Position numbers and translations under genes: made by a program | NCBI GenBank assembly: GCA_947494695.1 | Contig: CANLWB010000005.1 | Coordinates: 186,001 to 250,000, forward strand | From: an uncultured Flavobacteriaceae bacterium | GTDB taxonomy: Bacteria; Bacteroidota; Bacteroidia; Flavobacteriales; Flavobacteriaceae | Direction of reading: 5' to 3' | DNA length: 64,000 nt | Shown here: positions 34,068 through 42,835 of the stretch, piece after piece | How the letters are laid out: each line of letters begins with the position of its first letter | Position numbering within the stretch: the first letter of the stretch is position 1 | Notes under the pieces: generated by a model | What the model was told of the DNA's origin: nothing | What the model saw: only the letters and a program-made list of their open reading frames with translations | The model's database searches: none

Positions 34068-34092
34068 AGTGCCCGCCTTTCAGGCGGGCACT
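34068..34092. repeat. GC-rich perfect inverted repeat
   Basis: An 11-bp perfect stem (AGTGCCCGCCT / AGGCGGGCACT) with a 3-nt loop stands out in an AT-rich gap between convergent genes. No T run follows, so it is not a classical terminator, though it could stop transcription or stabilise the LRR mRNA 3' end. It could also be a member of a dispersed palindrome family. Confidence 0.7.
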
Positions 34093-34185
34093 TAACGAAA
34101 AATTTTATCCAGTTATAAGTTGGTATTTTACATTGTAGGAGATTTTTCATTTTCTCAAGGATGATACTATTTAAAAATCCTCAAT

Positions 34186-34608
34186 TTATTTCTGCATCTT
34201 AAAATAATAATCCAGAGAGTTTTTCCCCGAACCATAGAATAAGAAAAAACCACAAACTAATAAGATTACTATAGCTAGTATTAAGTTATTGGTATTCATC
34301 TCACCGGCAAAGTTTATAGCAATAGCACCAATTAAAATAGGCAGTTGAGCAATAACTACCCACCTTGTTAAGAGCCCGAAAGCAATTAAGATACCACCTA
34401 TAAAATGCGCAGGAGCCACATAATGAATGACCATCATACCTCCGGCCAAGTTCTGAATGGGTTTAAATAATTCCATTAACATGGCACTATCGGACATAAA
34501 ACTAATGCCTTTAATAAATAAAAAGACACCAAGAGCGATACGGAGCAAATCAAGTGGTAAATACGTATGTGCATTGGCCCACTTATTAAGTGTTTTTATT
34601 GTTCCCAT
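34186..34608 (-). CDS. DoxX-family membrane protein
   Basis: The 140-residue protein has four hydrophobic segments and the DoxX hallmarks LRIALGVFLFIKGI near the N-terminus and HFIGGILIAFGLLTRW in the third segment. DoxX proteins are small inner-membrane proteins linked to oxidative-stress or sulfur metabolism in other bacteria; the role here is unknown. It stands between convergent LRR gene and the 664-residue membrane protein, with about 245 bp to the latter. Confidence 0.88.
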   Translation of the reverse strand: MGTIKTLNKWANAHTYLPLDLLRIALGVFLFIKGISFMSDSAMLMELFKPIQNLAGGMMVIHYVAPAHFIGGILIAFGLLTRWVVIAQLPILIGAIAINFAGEMNTNNLILAIVILLVCGFFLFYGSGKNSLDYYFKMQK

Positions 34609-34853
34609 GATTAAAAAAATTGATTATTATATCAATTAAGATACAGAATTTTTATGAGAAAATAAAGTGTGTAATTATGGCAATACTTTAAAAATCAAAG
34701 TTATACCTGTAATTGTAGTTGCGTTTTGTTCGAAATAAACCATAAAGTTTGACCGTTGCTTTCGTGTAAGTCTTGAATGTGTTCCAATACACACTAAGTA
34801 CTAAAGCCATTTTACTCTCTTGTAATTCTAGAGTGGATTATTAAGAATTCATA

Positions 34854-36848
34854 CTAAAACCGTTTTTTAAAGACAACATCCTCTTCAAAATTGTAAACAC
34901 GCCAGGTACCATGTTGTTCATCTTTGGTGTACTTTCCGGTAATTTTTAGTTTACCGTTTCTATAATATTCTTTATAATCTCCGTGCTTTAAGCCATCCTT
35001 TAATTCAACAGAGTACCTAACTTTTCCGTTGCGATACTTTTTTATAAACTCTTTAGCCGTTAAATCGGAAGGAAAAATTTCAGGAATATTAAAAATGGTT
35101 TTTTCATTAAGATTGTCCTCATTAATTTCGATAGTTTGAGGTCTAATTTGAGCTTGAACGGGAATACTATTATCTGTAAACGTATATTTTGCCTTCACAG
35201 TCTCCGGATCTTCATAATCAATAACAATTTTACTTTCAAAAAGATTATCCATAGCAGTTAGCTGAATACCAATTTGAGGGAAACAAACAAAATAATCTTT
35301 GTTGGTCTTTAATTGTTTCTTTGTATTAAAATCAACAAAGTTATATGCGCTATTGTAAAGATTAGGCGTATTTATATATGTGAAAATGCTACATTGATTA
35401 TTGAAAGAATCGTTAAAATCCTTAAACGGTTCGAACGTATCCAGGGTTTCATCATTAGTGTAGCTATTTATAATACTTTTTAAGGTATTGGGGTGATTGC
35501 TAAACACCACGTAATCATCTATTATGGTGAAATAAGGTTTGTCAATGTCCTTAAATAAATTCCCAATAAGAATTTTAAAAAAGCCCTTAATGGACATGAA
35601 ATTAATAGGATACCCCTTGTAATTTACTTCTTTAAACTTCACTGGACTTCGTTTTCTAATTTGTGTTAGTATAAAATCCAGATTCTCTTTGGCATCATCA
35701 CGATCACTTGTTTTTAAAACCACAGCGACATCTTTTTTCGATTGCGATACCGAAGAATGCATTTGAAGTAAGGCTATTTCATCGTCAATCCAACTAAAAA
35801 AGTGTTGTTTTAAATCGATCTTTAAAAAGTTCTCTACTTGTTCAATGCCATCTAAATAGCTCTTAAACTGATCGGGGCTTTCCTTTAAAATAGATTCAAA
35901 GTTCGTATAGAATTCGTTAAAGCTATCAAATGAAAAACTAAAATATACAGCCGTTTGTTTTGGAGCTACCTCACTAATACTCCGACTGCTTTTTCCAGAT
36001 CGTTTTAAGGCTTTTAAATATGCACTAGCTTTATCGTTATAATTCGTAACGCCATTGGCAACGATGGTATTTTCATCTAAGTCAAAACTAAACCCACTAA
36101 ACTCCAAGCTATTGCTTAAACTTTTACCAAGATATCCGGAATCTGTAGAAAATACTTTGATGAAATCGTCCAGGTATTCATATTGGAAATACAATCGGAA
36201 CATGTCATTATCGGCCACTTCCTTGCTTACCTCCATATAATTAAAGTCTCGCCCAATTACCGGTTCCAGATATTGATCTATGGAAGCTTCAACAAGCGAG
36301 TGTTTGTAGGACACGATCATTTGATTCTTGATAAAGCTCAAGTGAAGTGTTTCTCGCGTTGTCTTATCGTATACCTCAGTAATTTGGTGCTCATGATATT
36401 TGCGTTTACTTACCTTGTAATTATCATTAACAATACTGTTTAAATGGTCTTTGAGAATATTGAGTTTTGCTATTTTTTGTAAATCAATAACATATAAAAA
36501 ATCGTATTTTCTAGGCGCATAGATGTGTGCAGATATGAGTATTTCTCTGTTTCCAATTCTATTAAAAGTACTTTCCTCTTGTTTGAAAATGGTGTCCAGG
36601 GTGTTTAGACTTTCAGAAAGTTTATTAAAATAGGCATTGGTGTTTAAATGTTTCCACACATCACTTTTACTTATAGTGTTCCAGTTGTCAATGGGCTTCT
36701 GACTTTCAATAATATAAACCGCATCGTTAGGAACTAAATATATGGATTTAATATGGTCATTATCATCAAAATAAAAGGTATAAAATAGATATAGCATAGC
36801 GCTAAACACAAACAAGATAATTAAGCGTAGAATATTCTTCTTTTTCAT
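34854..36848 (-). CDS. Membrane-anchored DUF3352-like protein with C-terminal MORN-type repeats
   Basis: The 664-residue protein has one N-terminal membrane helix (about residues 7-26). A large region resembling DUF3352 comes next (VPNDAVYIIESQKPIDNWNTISKSDVWKHL near residue 38, and a DDYVVFSNHPNTLKSII strand-helix). The last 70 residues hold two to three MORN-variant/YwqK-like repeats (FIKKYRNGKVRY, KHGDYKEYYRNGKLKITGKY, QHGTWRVYNF). The bulk should face the periplasm. It lies 33 bp downstream of the acyl-CoA carboxylase gene on the same strand and may be co-transcribed with it. No biochemical role is known. Confidence 0.8.
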   Translation of the reverse strand: MKKKNILRLIILFVFSAMLYLFYTFYFDDNDHIKSIYLVPNDAVYIIESQKPIDNWNTISKSDVWKHLNTNAYFNKLSESLNTLDTIFKQEESTFNRIGNREILISAHIYAPRKYDFLYVIDLQKIAKLNILKDHLNSIVNDNYKVSKRKYHEHQITEVYDKTTRETLHLSFIKNQMIVSYKHSLVEASIDQYLEPVIGRDFNYMEVSKEVADNDMFRLYFQYEYLDDFIKVFSTDSGYLGKSLSNSLEFSGFSFDLDENTIVANGVTNYNDKASAYLKALKRSGKSSRSISEVAPKQTAVYFSFSFDSFNEFYTNFESILKESPDQFKSYLDGIEQVENFLKIDLKQHFFSWIDDEIALLQMHSSVSQSKKDVAVVLKTSDRDDAKENLDFILTQIRKRSPVKFKEVNYKGYPINFMSIKGFFKILIGNLFKDIDKPYFTIIDDYVVFSNHPNTLKSIINSYTNDETLDTFEPFKDFNDSFNNQCSIFTYINTPNLYNSAYNFVDFNTKKQLKTNKDYFVCFPQIGIQLTAMDNLFESKIVIDYEDPETVKAKYTFTDNSIPVQAQIRPQTIEINEDNLNEKTIFNIPEIFPSDLTAKEFIKKYRNGKVRYSVELKDGLKHGDYKEYYRNGKLKITGKYTKDEQHGTWRVYNFEEDVVFKKRF

Positions 36849-36881
36849 GGTGTTAATAAATTTGGGGTTGACAATATGCTG

Positions 36882-38510
36882 TTAAACTTGTAATACTCCT
36901 AAGTTAAACTGTTTTTCAATAGGAGCGTGATTGGCTGCTTCAATACCCATGCTAATCCATGTTCTGGTATCTAGAGGATCGATAATGGCATCGGTCCATA
37001 TACGAGCCGCAGCATAGTATGGGGATACCTGATTATCGTATCTATCTTTTATGTTGTTAAAAAGTTCCGTTTCTTTTTCCGGTGTAATTTTTTCTCCGCT
37101 TTTTTCTAAAGAAGCCTTTTCAATTTGCAGTAATACTTTTGCTGCCGAATTACCACTCATAACTGCCAGCTCTGCACTTGGCCATGCCACAATTAGTCTG
37201 GGGTCATAAGCTTTACCACACATGGCGTAATTGCCTGCTCCATAGCTGTTTCCAATAATGATGGTAAATTTCGGAACAACCGAATTACTAACTGCATTTA
37301 CCATTTTAGCACCATCTTTTATAATACCGCTATGCTCACTTTTGCTGCCAACCATAAAACCAGTGACATCCTGTAAGAACACCAATGGAATTTTTTTCTG
37401 GTTGCAATTTGCAATGAAACGCGTGGCTTTATCCGCACTGTCATTATATATAACACCGCCAAACTGCATTTCACCCTTTTTGGTTTTTACCAGTTTTCGC
37501 TGATTGGCCACAATGCCAACCGCCCAACCATCTATCCTGGCATAACAGGTAATAATGGTTTGTCCGTAACCAGCCTTGTATTCATCGAATTCAGAATCGT
37601 CCACCAATCGTTTTATAATATCGAACATATCATATTGATCTGCTCTGGATTTAGGTAAGATACCATAAATGTCTTTCTGATTTTCTTTTGGTTTTTTAGC
37701 ATCAGTTCTGTTAAAACCAGCTTTATCATGATCGCCAATCTTATCAATAATATTTTTAATCGTATCTAAGGCATCTTTATCATGCTTAGCCTTATAATCG
37801 GTAACCCCAGAGATTTCGCAGTGTGTTGTAGCTCCTCCTAAGGTTTCATTGTCTATACTTTCACCAATGGCAGCCTTAACCAGGTAGCTGCCGGCAAGAA
37901 AGATACTTCCGGTTTTGTCAACAATAAGAGCTTCATCACTCATAATAGGCAGGTAAGCGCCTCCTGCAACACAGCTTCCCATAACGGCAGCAATTTGGGT
38001 AATTCCCATACTACTCATTACAGCATTGTTTCTAAAAATACGTCCAAAATGTTCCTTATCTGGAAAAATTTCATCCTGCATGGGTAAATAAACCCCCGCA
38101 GAATCCACCAGGTAAATAATGGGTAGTTTATTCTCAATAGCTATTTCCTGTGCGCGTAAGTTTTTTTTTCCGGTTATTGGAAACCACGCACCAGCCTTTA
38201 CAGTGGCATCGTTTGCCACGACGATACATTGTTTTCCTTTAATACGTCCAATTTTCACAACAACACCGCCAGAAGGGCATCCACCATGTTCAGCGTACAT
38301 ACCTTCACCGGCAAAAGCTGCAATTTCAATAGATTTAGATTTACGGTCCAACAGGTAATCAATACGTTCCCTAGCCGTCATTTTTCCCTTAGAATGATGC
38401 TTCTCTATTCTGGAATTACCACCACCAAGTTTAACCTTAGCAAGACGTTTATTTAATTCTGAAAGTAAAAGTTTATTATGATCTTCGTTCTTATTGAAGT
38501 TAATATCCAT
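36882..38510 (-). CDS. Acyl-CoA carboxylase beta (carboxyltransferase) subunit
   Basis: From the ATG at 38510 the protein has 542 residues and the two crotonase-like halves of a biotin-dependent carboxyltransferase: KMTARERIDYLLD, ANDATVKAGAW, PIIYLVDSAGVYLP, GGAYLPIMSDEALIV in the first half, and QDVTGFMVGS, GNSYGAGNYAMCGKAYDPR in the second. It most resembles methylcrotonoyl/propionyl-CoA carboxylase beta chains. The frame extends to a TTG at 38540, but that stretch overlaps a TACTTTAG promoter-like box and the family starts at MDINFNKNEDHN. No alpha/biotin subunit lies next to it in the window. Confidence 0.93.
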   Translation of the reverse strand: MDINFNKNEDHNKLLLSELNKRLAKVKLGGGNSRIEKHHSKGKMTARERIDYLLDRKSKSIEIAAFAGEGMYAEHGGCPSGGVVVKIGRIKGKQCIVVANDATVKAGAWFPITGKKNLRAQEIAIENKLPIIYLVDSAGVYLPMQDEIFPDKEHFGRIFRNNAVMSSMGITQIAAVMGSCVAGGAYLPIMSDEALIVDKTGSIFLAGSYLVKAAIGESIDNETLGGATTHCEISGVTDYKAKHDKDALDTIKNIIDKIGDHDKAGFNRTDAKKPKENQKDIYGILPKSRADQYDMFDIIKRLVDDSEFDEYKAGYGQTIITCYARIDGWAVGIVANQRKLVKTKKGEMQFGGVIYNDSADKATRFIANCNQKKIPLVFLQDVTGFMVGSKSEHSGIIKDGAKMVNAVSNSVVPKFTIIIGNSYGAGNYAMCGKAYDPRLIVAWPSAELAVMSGNSAAKVLLQIEKASLEKSGEKITPEKETELFNNIKDRYDNQVSPYYAAARIWTDAIIDPLDTRTWISMGIEAANHAPIEKQFNLGVLQV

Positions 38511-38621
38511 ATTTTGGTTTAGTTTGTCGCTAAAGTACAAAAGTTGGAATTTCTGTAAAAACTCGAATTCGAATAATTAAGTTATGTTAACAAAATGATA
38601 AAATATATTACATGGAAATAG

Positions 38622-38633
38622 TTTCCTTGGAAA
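38622..38633. promoter_or_regulatory. Candidate MarR operator TTTCC-TT-GGAAA before the flavin reductase gene
   Basis: The 5-bp inverted arms with a 2-bp centre lie 45 bp before the ATG at 38678. Nearly the same site stands 50 bp before the first pirin gene, with the MarR-family gene in between. Confidence 0.5.
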
Positions 38634-38677
38634 ATAAAATATATTGCGCTATATTTGCTGTATATAAAAAACAAAAC

Positions 38678-39208
38678 ATGAAAAATATTATTGCCTTTGC
38701 AGGAACAAATAGTAAAAAATCTATAAATAAAGACTTGGTCGCTTATACCTCGAGTTTGCTAGAGGATGTTAATACAAATCTATTGGATTTGAATGATTTC
38801 GAATTGCCCATCTACGGTATAGATTATGAGGTAGAGCATGGTATACCAGATAATGCGCATAAGTTCTTAGAAGCTATTAAGTCATCAGACGGCATTATTT
38901 TATCACTTGCAGAACATAACGGTGCATATGCAACGGTATTTAAAAATTTGTTTGATTGGATGTCAAGAATTGACGGAAAACTATGGAGTGAAAAACCCAT
39001 GCTACTCATGGCAACATCTCCTGGAGGAAGAGGAGGAGCAACGGTTTTAGAGATTGCAAAAGGACGTTTTGCTTATATGGGAGGTCATGTTGTTGAAGAT
39101 TTTGCTTTTCCTTCATTTAACGATAATTTTTCTGAAGGAAAGATTACTAACGAAGCACTGGACTCTAATTTAAAAAGTAAGGTAGCATCGTTTCAAAAAC
39201 AGTTGTAG
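38678..39208 (+). CDS. NADPH-dependent FMN reductase-family oxidoreductase
   Basis: The ATG at 38678 gives 176 residues starting MKNIIAFAGTNSKKSINKDL, the flavodoxin-like FMN phosphate-binding loop; the frame is open to 38612 but the extra 22 residues overlap the putative operator. Further family motifs are LPIYG, SLAEHNGAYATVFKNLFDWMSR and SPGGRGGATVL (near residue 111). It is a quinone/azo/FMN reductase-type enzyme of the cytoplasm. With the MarR regulator and two pirins it forms a probable electrophile- or quinone-responsive set. Confidence 0.9.
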   Translation: MKNIIAFAGTNSKKSINKDLVAYTSSLLEDVNTNLLDLNDFELPIYGIDYEVEHGIPDNAHKFLEAIKSSDGIILSLAEHNGAYATVFKNLFDWMSRIDGKLWSEKPMLLMATSPGGRGGATVLEIAKGRFAYMGGHVVEDFAFPSFNDNFSEGKITNEALDSNLKSKVASFQKQL

Positions 39209-39364
39209 TGGAAGGCTGTGGAAAGTTTAGAGCATAGTTAATGGTAAAATAAGATTTGAAAATTCCCTGCATATTGATTATTTGCTGCGGTACACGGGGA
39301 TTTGAGATACAGGGCTTAAATGTTAAGCACTGAATACTGAACATTGGATAAAAAAATAAAATAT

Positions 39365-39802
39365 ATGGGAGATTTCTCTAAAGATATCAATTCAAAATTT
39401 CCAAATAACAGAATTAAAGCTTTGCTGAATATTATTTATACGGCGAGTTGGATAAACAGTTATCAGAATGATTTCTTCAAACCATATGGAATCTCCCCTC
39501 AACAATATAATATTTTAAGAATATTAAATGGAGCCAAGGAACCTTTAAAAGTACAGACTATTAAAGATAGGATGTTAGAACGGTCTCCTAATGCCACAAG
39601 ATTAATGGATAAATTGTGTGCCAAGGACTGCATTAAGCGTTTGACTTCAGAACATGATAGACGTGTTGTGAAAATTGTGATTACAGATGAAGGTAGAAAG
39701 CTTCTAAAGGCTATACCTAATACGATTAACAAGGATTTATTGAAGAATTTAACCGAAGAAGAAGCAGAGCAATTAAGTAATCTGCTAGATAAAATGCGAT
39801 AG
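39365..39802 (+). CDS. MarR-family transcriptional regulator
   Basis: The 145-residue winged-helix protein has the recognition region ISPQQYNILRILNGAKEPLKVQTIKDRM and the wing ERSPNATRLMDKLCAKDCIKR...DRRVVKIVITDEGRKLL. The ATG at 39365 is preferred over a TTG at 39344 that lies in a heptamer-type repeat. It sits between the flavin reductase and the pirins, and TTTCCwTGGAAA palindromes precede both, so it is the natural candidate to repress them. The inducer is unknown. Confidence 0.92.
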   Translation: MGDFSKDINSKFPNNRIKALLNIIYTASWINSYQNDFFKPYGISPQQYNILRILNGAKEPLKVQTIKDRMLERSPNATRLMDKLCAKDCIKRLTSEHDRRVVKIVITDEGRKLLKAIPNTINKDLLKNLTEEEAEQLSNLLDKMR

Positions 39803-39824
39803 TCGTATTTTTTTGAATACATAT

Positions 39825-39836
39825 TTTCCATGGAAA
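39825..39836. promoter_or_regulatory. Candidate MarR operator TTTCCATGGAAA before the pirin genes
   Basis: A perfect 12-bp palindrome lies 22 bp after the MarR stop and 50 bp before the first pirin ATG. Confidence 0.55.
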
Positions 39837-39885
39837 GTAAATTTTAAATTTCGATAGAAATAAAATCACTTAAAACTTTAGAATA

Positions 39886-40758
39886 ATGAAATCAAATACT
39901 ATAAAACATGTTGGGCGTAGTGATTATGTGAATATGGGACCTATAAGGTTGAGACAACCCCTGCCAGGGGCAAACATCGATATGGTAGACCCATTTATTC
40001 TATTACACCATTATGGACCTTATGAAATTTCGGAAGGCAATAACCCTTTCGATTTGGGACCACATCCACATAGAGGGTTCGAACCAATAACCTTTTTAAT
40101 CCAGGGCGAACAACTACACAGAGATTCTTTAGGAAACGAAAGTGTTGTGAAATCTGGGGATGTACAATGGACTACAGCAGGAAGAGGTATTATACATGCC
40201 GAGGCACCTACTAAGTCATTTGTTAGAGAAGGGGGAGTGCTGGAAGGTATTCAATTGTGGCTAAATTTACCCGCAGAAAAGAAAATGATTCCAGCCAATT
40301 ATCAGCACGAAAGCAACGGTGATTTTAAAGTAGTAACATCCAAGGATAGAAAGGTTAATGTACAGGTTATTGCAGGAGCGTTGGAAGGGGCTTATGGAAG
40401 AATAAAAACGCAAACCCCTGTAAACGCTTTTATGATAGACATACAAAACGAAGGTGAACATACTATAGAAATTCCTAAGACGCATCAATCCATGATTTAT
40501 CTATTAGATGGAGATGTTACGATTAACAACACCCATAGGTTAGCCTTGGATGACGATCAAATCATTCATTTTAATCAGGATGGAGCAGGGTTTTCAATTA
40601 AAGGGCATGCATCAAGTAAATTACTATGTCTTTCAGGAGAACCATTTAATGAAAAGGTGGCAACTTACGGTCCATATGTTATGAATACTCAAACAGAAAT
40701 TATGGAAGCCATGCGTGACTACCAAATGGGTAAGATGGGGTTTCTTCCAGCAAACTAA
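39886..40758 (+). CDS. Pirin-family protein 1 (bicupin)
   Basis: The 290-residue protein has the N-terminal pirin cupin with metal ligands in DLGPHPHRGFEPITFLIQGE (His-x-His near residue 63) and QWTTAGRGIIHAE (His and Glu near residue 105). A C-terminal cupin (AFMIDIQNEGEHTIEIP) lacks a metal site. Bacterial pirins of this type can act as quercetinases or redox-sensing regulators; the activity here is undetermined. It follows the putative MarR operator and is followed by a second pirin. Confidence 0.92.
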   Translation: MKSNTIKHVGRSDYVNMGPIRLRQPLPGANIDMVDPFILLHHYGPYEISEGNNPFDLGPHPHRGFEPITFLIQGEQLHRDSLGNESVVKSGDVQWTTAGRGIIHAEAPTKSFVREGGVLEGIQLWLNLPAEKKMIPANYQHESNGDFKVVTSKDRKVNVQVIAGALEGAYGRIKTQTPVNAFMIDIQNEGEHTIEIPKTHQSMIYLLDGDVTINNTHRLALDDDQIIHFNQDGAGFSIKGHASSKLLCLSGEPFNEKVATYGPYVMNTQTEIMEAMRDYQMGKMGFLPAN

Positions 40759-40812
40759 CAAAAATCACGATTCTGTCTCATTATAAACTTAAAACAAGAA
40801 AGCGAGGACACT

Positions 40813-41532
40813 ATGAAAAGCGTAATTCACAAAGGAGACACCAGAGGCTATGCAGATCACGGTTGGTTAAAATCTCACCATACCTTTAGTTTTGCTGGCT
40901 ATCAAGATGCTAAACGCATGAATTTTGGCGCACTTCGCGTACTTAATGATGATGTTGTACAACCAAAAATGGGTTTTGGTACGCATCCGCATCAAAACAT
41001 GGAAATTATTTCCATTCCATTAAAAGGAGCGCTGTCACATAAAGATAGTATGGGAAACAAACGTGCGATTGAAGTTGATGAAATACAGGTTATGAGTGCG
41101 GGAACCGGCATAACACATTCTGAGTTTAATGATAGTCAAACCGAGGAAACCAATTTTTTACAGCTTTGGATTATCCCTGAAGACATTGGTGTTACCCCGA
41201 ACTATGAGCAAAGAAAGTTTGAGGCCTCAGAACGAAAAAATAGTCTTCAAACGGTAGTAGCTCCAAAAGATAAACTAGAAGGTGATGCACTTCCTATAAG
41301 TCAGCAAGCCTACATATATAGAACCGATCTGGATGTTGGTGAATCTAAAATCTTATCTGTAAAACATGAAAACAATGGTCTATATCTTTTTGTTGTAGAA
41401 GGAGCTATTACATTGGGAGATATAACTTTGGGCAACAGAGATGCTATTGGTATTTGGGATACAGATCGTATAGAAATATCATCAAATGGAGATTCAAAAG
41501 TGATTATCATTGAAGTTCCTATGACCTTCTAA
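40813..41532 (+). CDS. Pirin-family protein 2 (YhhW-like)
   Basis: The 239-residue bicupin starts with the YhhW pattern GWLKSHHTFSFAGYQD and has the metal-site HPHQNMEIISIPLKG and GTGITHSEFND (His/Glu ligands). YhhW-type pirins degrade quercetin in vitro. It is shorter than, and only distantly related to, the first pirin, so the pair is not a recent duplication. The 54-bp gap suggests co-transcription, and a terminator-like hairpin follows. Confidence 0.92.
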   Translation: MKSVIHKGDTRGYADHGWLKSHHTFSFAGYQDAKRMNFGALRVLNDDVVQPKMGFGTHPHQNMEIISIPLKGALSHKDSMGNKRAIEVDEIQVMSAGTGITHSEFNDSQTEETNFLQLWIIPEDIGVTPNYEQRKFEASERKNSLQTVVAPKDKLEGDALPISQQAYIYRTDLDVGESKILSVKHENNGLYLFVVEGAITLGDITLGNRDAIGIWDTDRIEISSNGDSKVIIIEVPMTF

Positions 41533-41552
41533 TATTTGAATCATGAATAATT

Positions 41553-41612
41553 AAAGGTTTAAAAGCTTAAATCACTTCATAACAGACGTTGACAGCTTTT
41601 AAACCTTTTTTC
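41553..41612 (+). terminator. Terminator-like hairpin with a 15-bp perfect stem
   Basis: AAAGGTTTAAAAGCT (41553-41567) pairs perfectly with AGCTTTTAAACCTTT (41594-41608), followed by a T run. The loop is unusually large (26 nt). It ends the pirin transcript. Confidence 0.75.
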
Positions 41613-41667
41613 TTGTATTGTAAGTAATATCAGTTCATTACGACCATAGTACTTAAAATGACTTGCT

Positions 41668-42747
41668 ATGAAACTGTATATTCATCCAATCCTTTTTACA
41701 TTATTCCTTATCATGGGGTGTAGTAGTAGTACACCGATAGAAAGTCAGGTGGACGACAATACGGTTGAACCTCCAACCAATGGAGATACAAACACCTGGT
41801 TGCTACCAATTTCTCAAGTAAGAGATGGAGGTCCCGGCAGAGACGGTATCCCATCGATTAATGATCCTGAATTTATAGATGTTAGCGAAGCGCCAGGGAT
41901 TTTAAGAGACGAAGTGCGAGTTGTTGGGATTAAAATTGGAAGTACAGTAAGGGCTTATCCACACTATATATTAGATTGGCATGAAGTTGTAAATGATGAT
42001 ATTAAAAGCACTTCGGTAGCTATTACCTACTGCCCGTTAACCGGATCGGCCATTGCATGGAATAGACGAATAAATGGAAGAAAAACATCGTTTGGAGTAT
42101 CGGGTTTGCTTTATAATAATAATGTAATCCCTTTTGATAGGACAACCAATAGTAATTGGTCACAATTAGGTTTACAATGTGTAAACGGGACCTTAATTGG
42201 CGAAACACCAGAAGTTATGACGCTTGTTGAGACCAATTGGTTTATTTGGAAAGCGATGTTCCCCGAAACCACTATTTTAAGCACGAACACGGGGTTCGAC
42301 AGGACCTATGGAGTCTATCCCTACGGCGATTATATCACCAATAATAATGCATTGATATTTCCTTTAACAAAAGACGACAGACGATTACCAAGAAAGGAAC
42401 GCGTGCATGCCATTGTAGACGAAAATCAGTCTAAAGTGTACCGATTTAACACTTTTGGAGGCGGAAAAGCCATTAAGGACACTTTTAATGGTAAAAATAT
42501 TTTGTTGGTTGGAGGTAACGAGACGATTGTTTCTTTTGAGTTGAATTCTGAAAATACATTGAGCTTCAAATATATTTTTAATACTAGTGAAGCTTATTTT
42601 GAGGATAGCGCAGGTACCGTATATAATGTCTTTGGACAGGCTATTTCCGGGCCAGGAAAAGGAAAACGTCTTAAGGCAACCAACTCTTTTATAGCGTATT
42701 GGTTCTCCATAGGGGCATTTTATCCCAATCCCGAAATTTTTGAGTAA
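41668..42747 (+). CDS. DUF3179 domain lipoprotein
   Basis: The 359-residue protein is a lipoprotein (lipobox IMGCSS, Cys18) with an acidic linker and a DUF3179 domain: GIPSINDPEF, YPHYILDWHEVVND, VAITYCPLTGSAIAWNR (conserved Cys near residue 122), FGVSGLLYNNNVIPFDR, and DRTYGVYPYGDY. The family is widespread in marine bacteria and archaea and has no established function. It appears to be a single-gene unit; the preceding hairpin isolates it from the pirins. Confidence 0.9.
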   Translation: MKLYIHPILFTLFLIMGCSSSTPIESQVDDNTVEPPTNGDTNTWLLPISQVRDGGPGRDGIPSINDPEFIDVSEAPGILRDEVRVVGIKIGSTVRAYPHYILDWHEVVNDDIKSTSVAITYCPLTGSAIAWNRRINGRKTSFGVSGLLYNNNVIPFDRTTNSNWSQLGLQCVNGTLIGETPEVMTLVETNWFIWKAMFPETTILSTNTGFDRTYGVYPYGDYITNNNALIFPLTKDDRRLPRKERVHAIVDENQSKVYRFNTFGGGKAIKDTFNGKNILLVGGNETIVSFELNSENTLSFKYIFNTSEAYFEDSAGTVYNVFGQAISGPGKGKRLKATNSFIAYWFSIGAFYPNPEIFE

Positions 42748-42835
42748 TTATATGCTACGTCTCGATACTCAAATGATTAGGTATTGTAGGGTTTATAATG
42801 ATTGGAAGTAAGTTGCTAATACCAATACCGTTTTT

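Noticed and set aside
38612-38677. Upstream extension of the flavin reductase by 22 residues
   Set aside because: The extension covers the putative MarR operator and precedes the conserved flavodoxin-like N-terminus.
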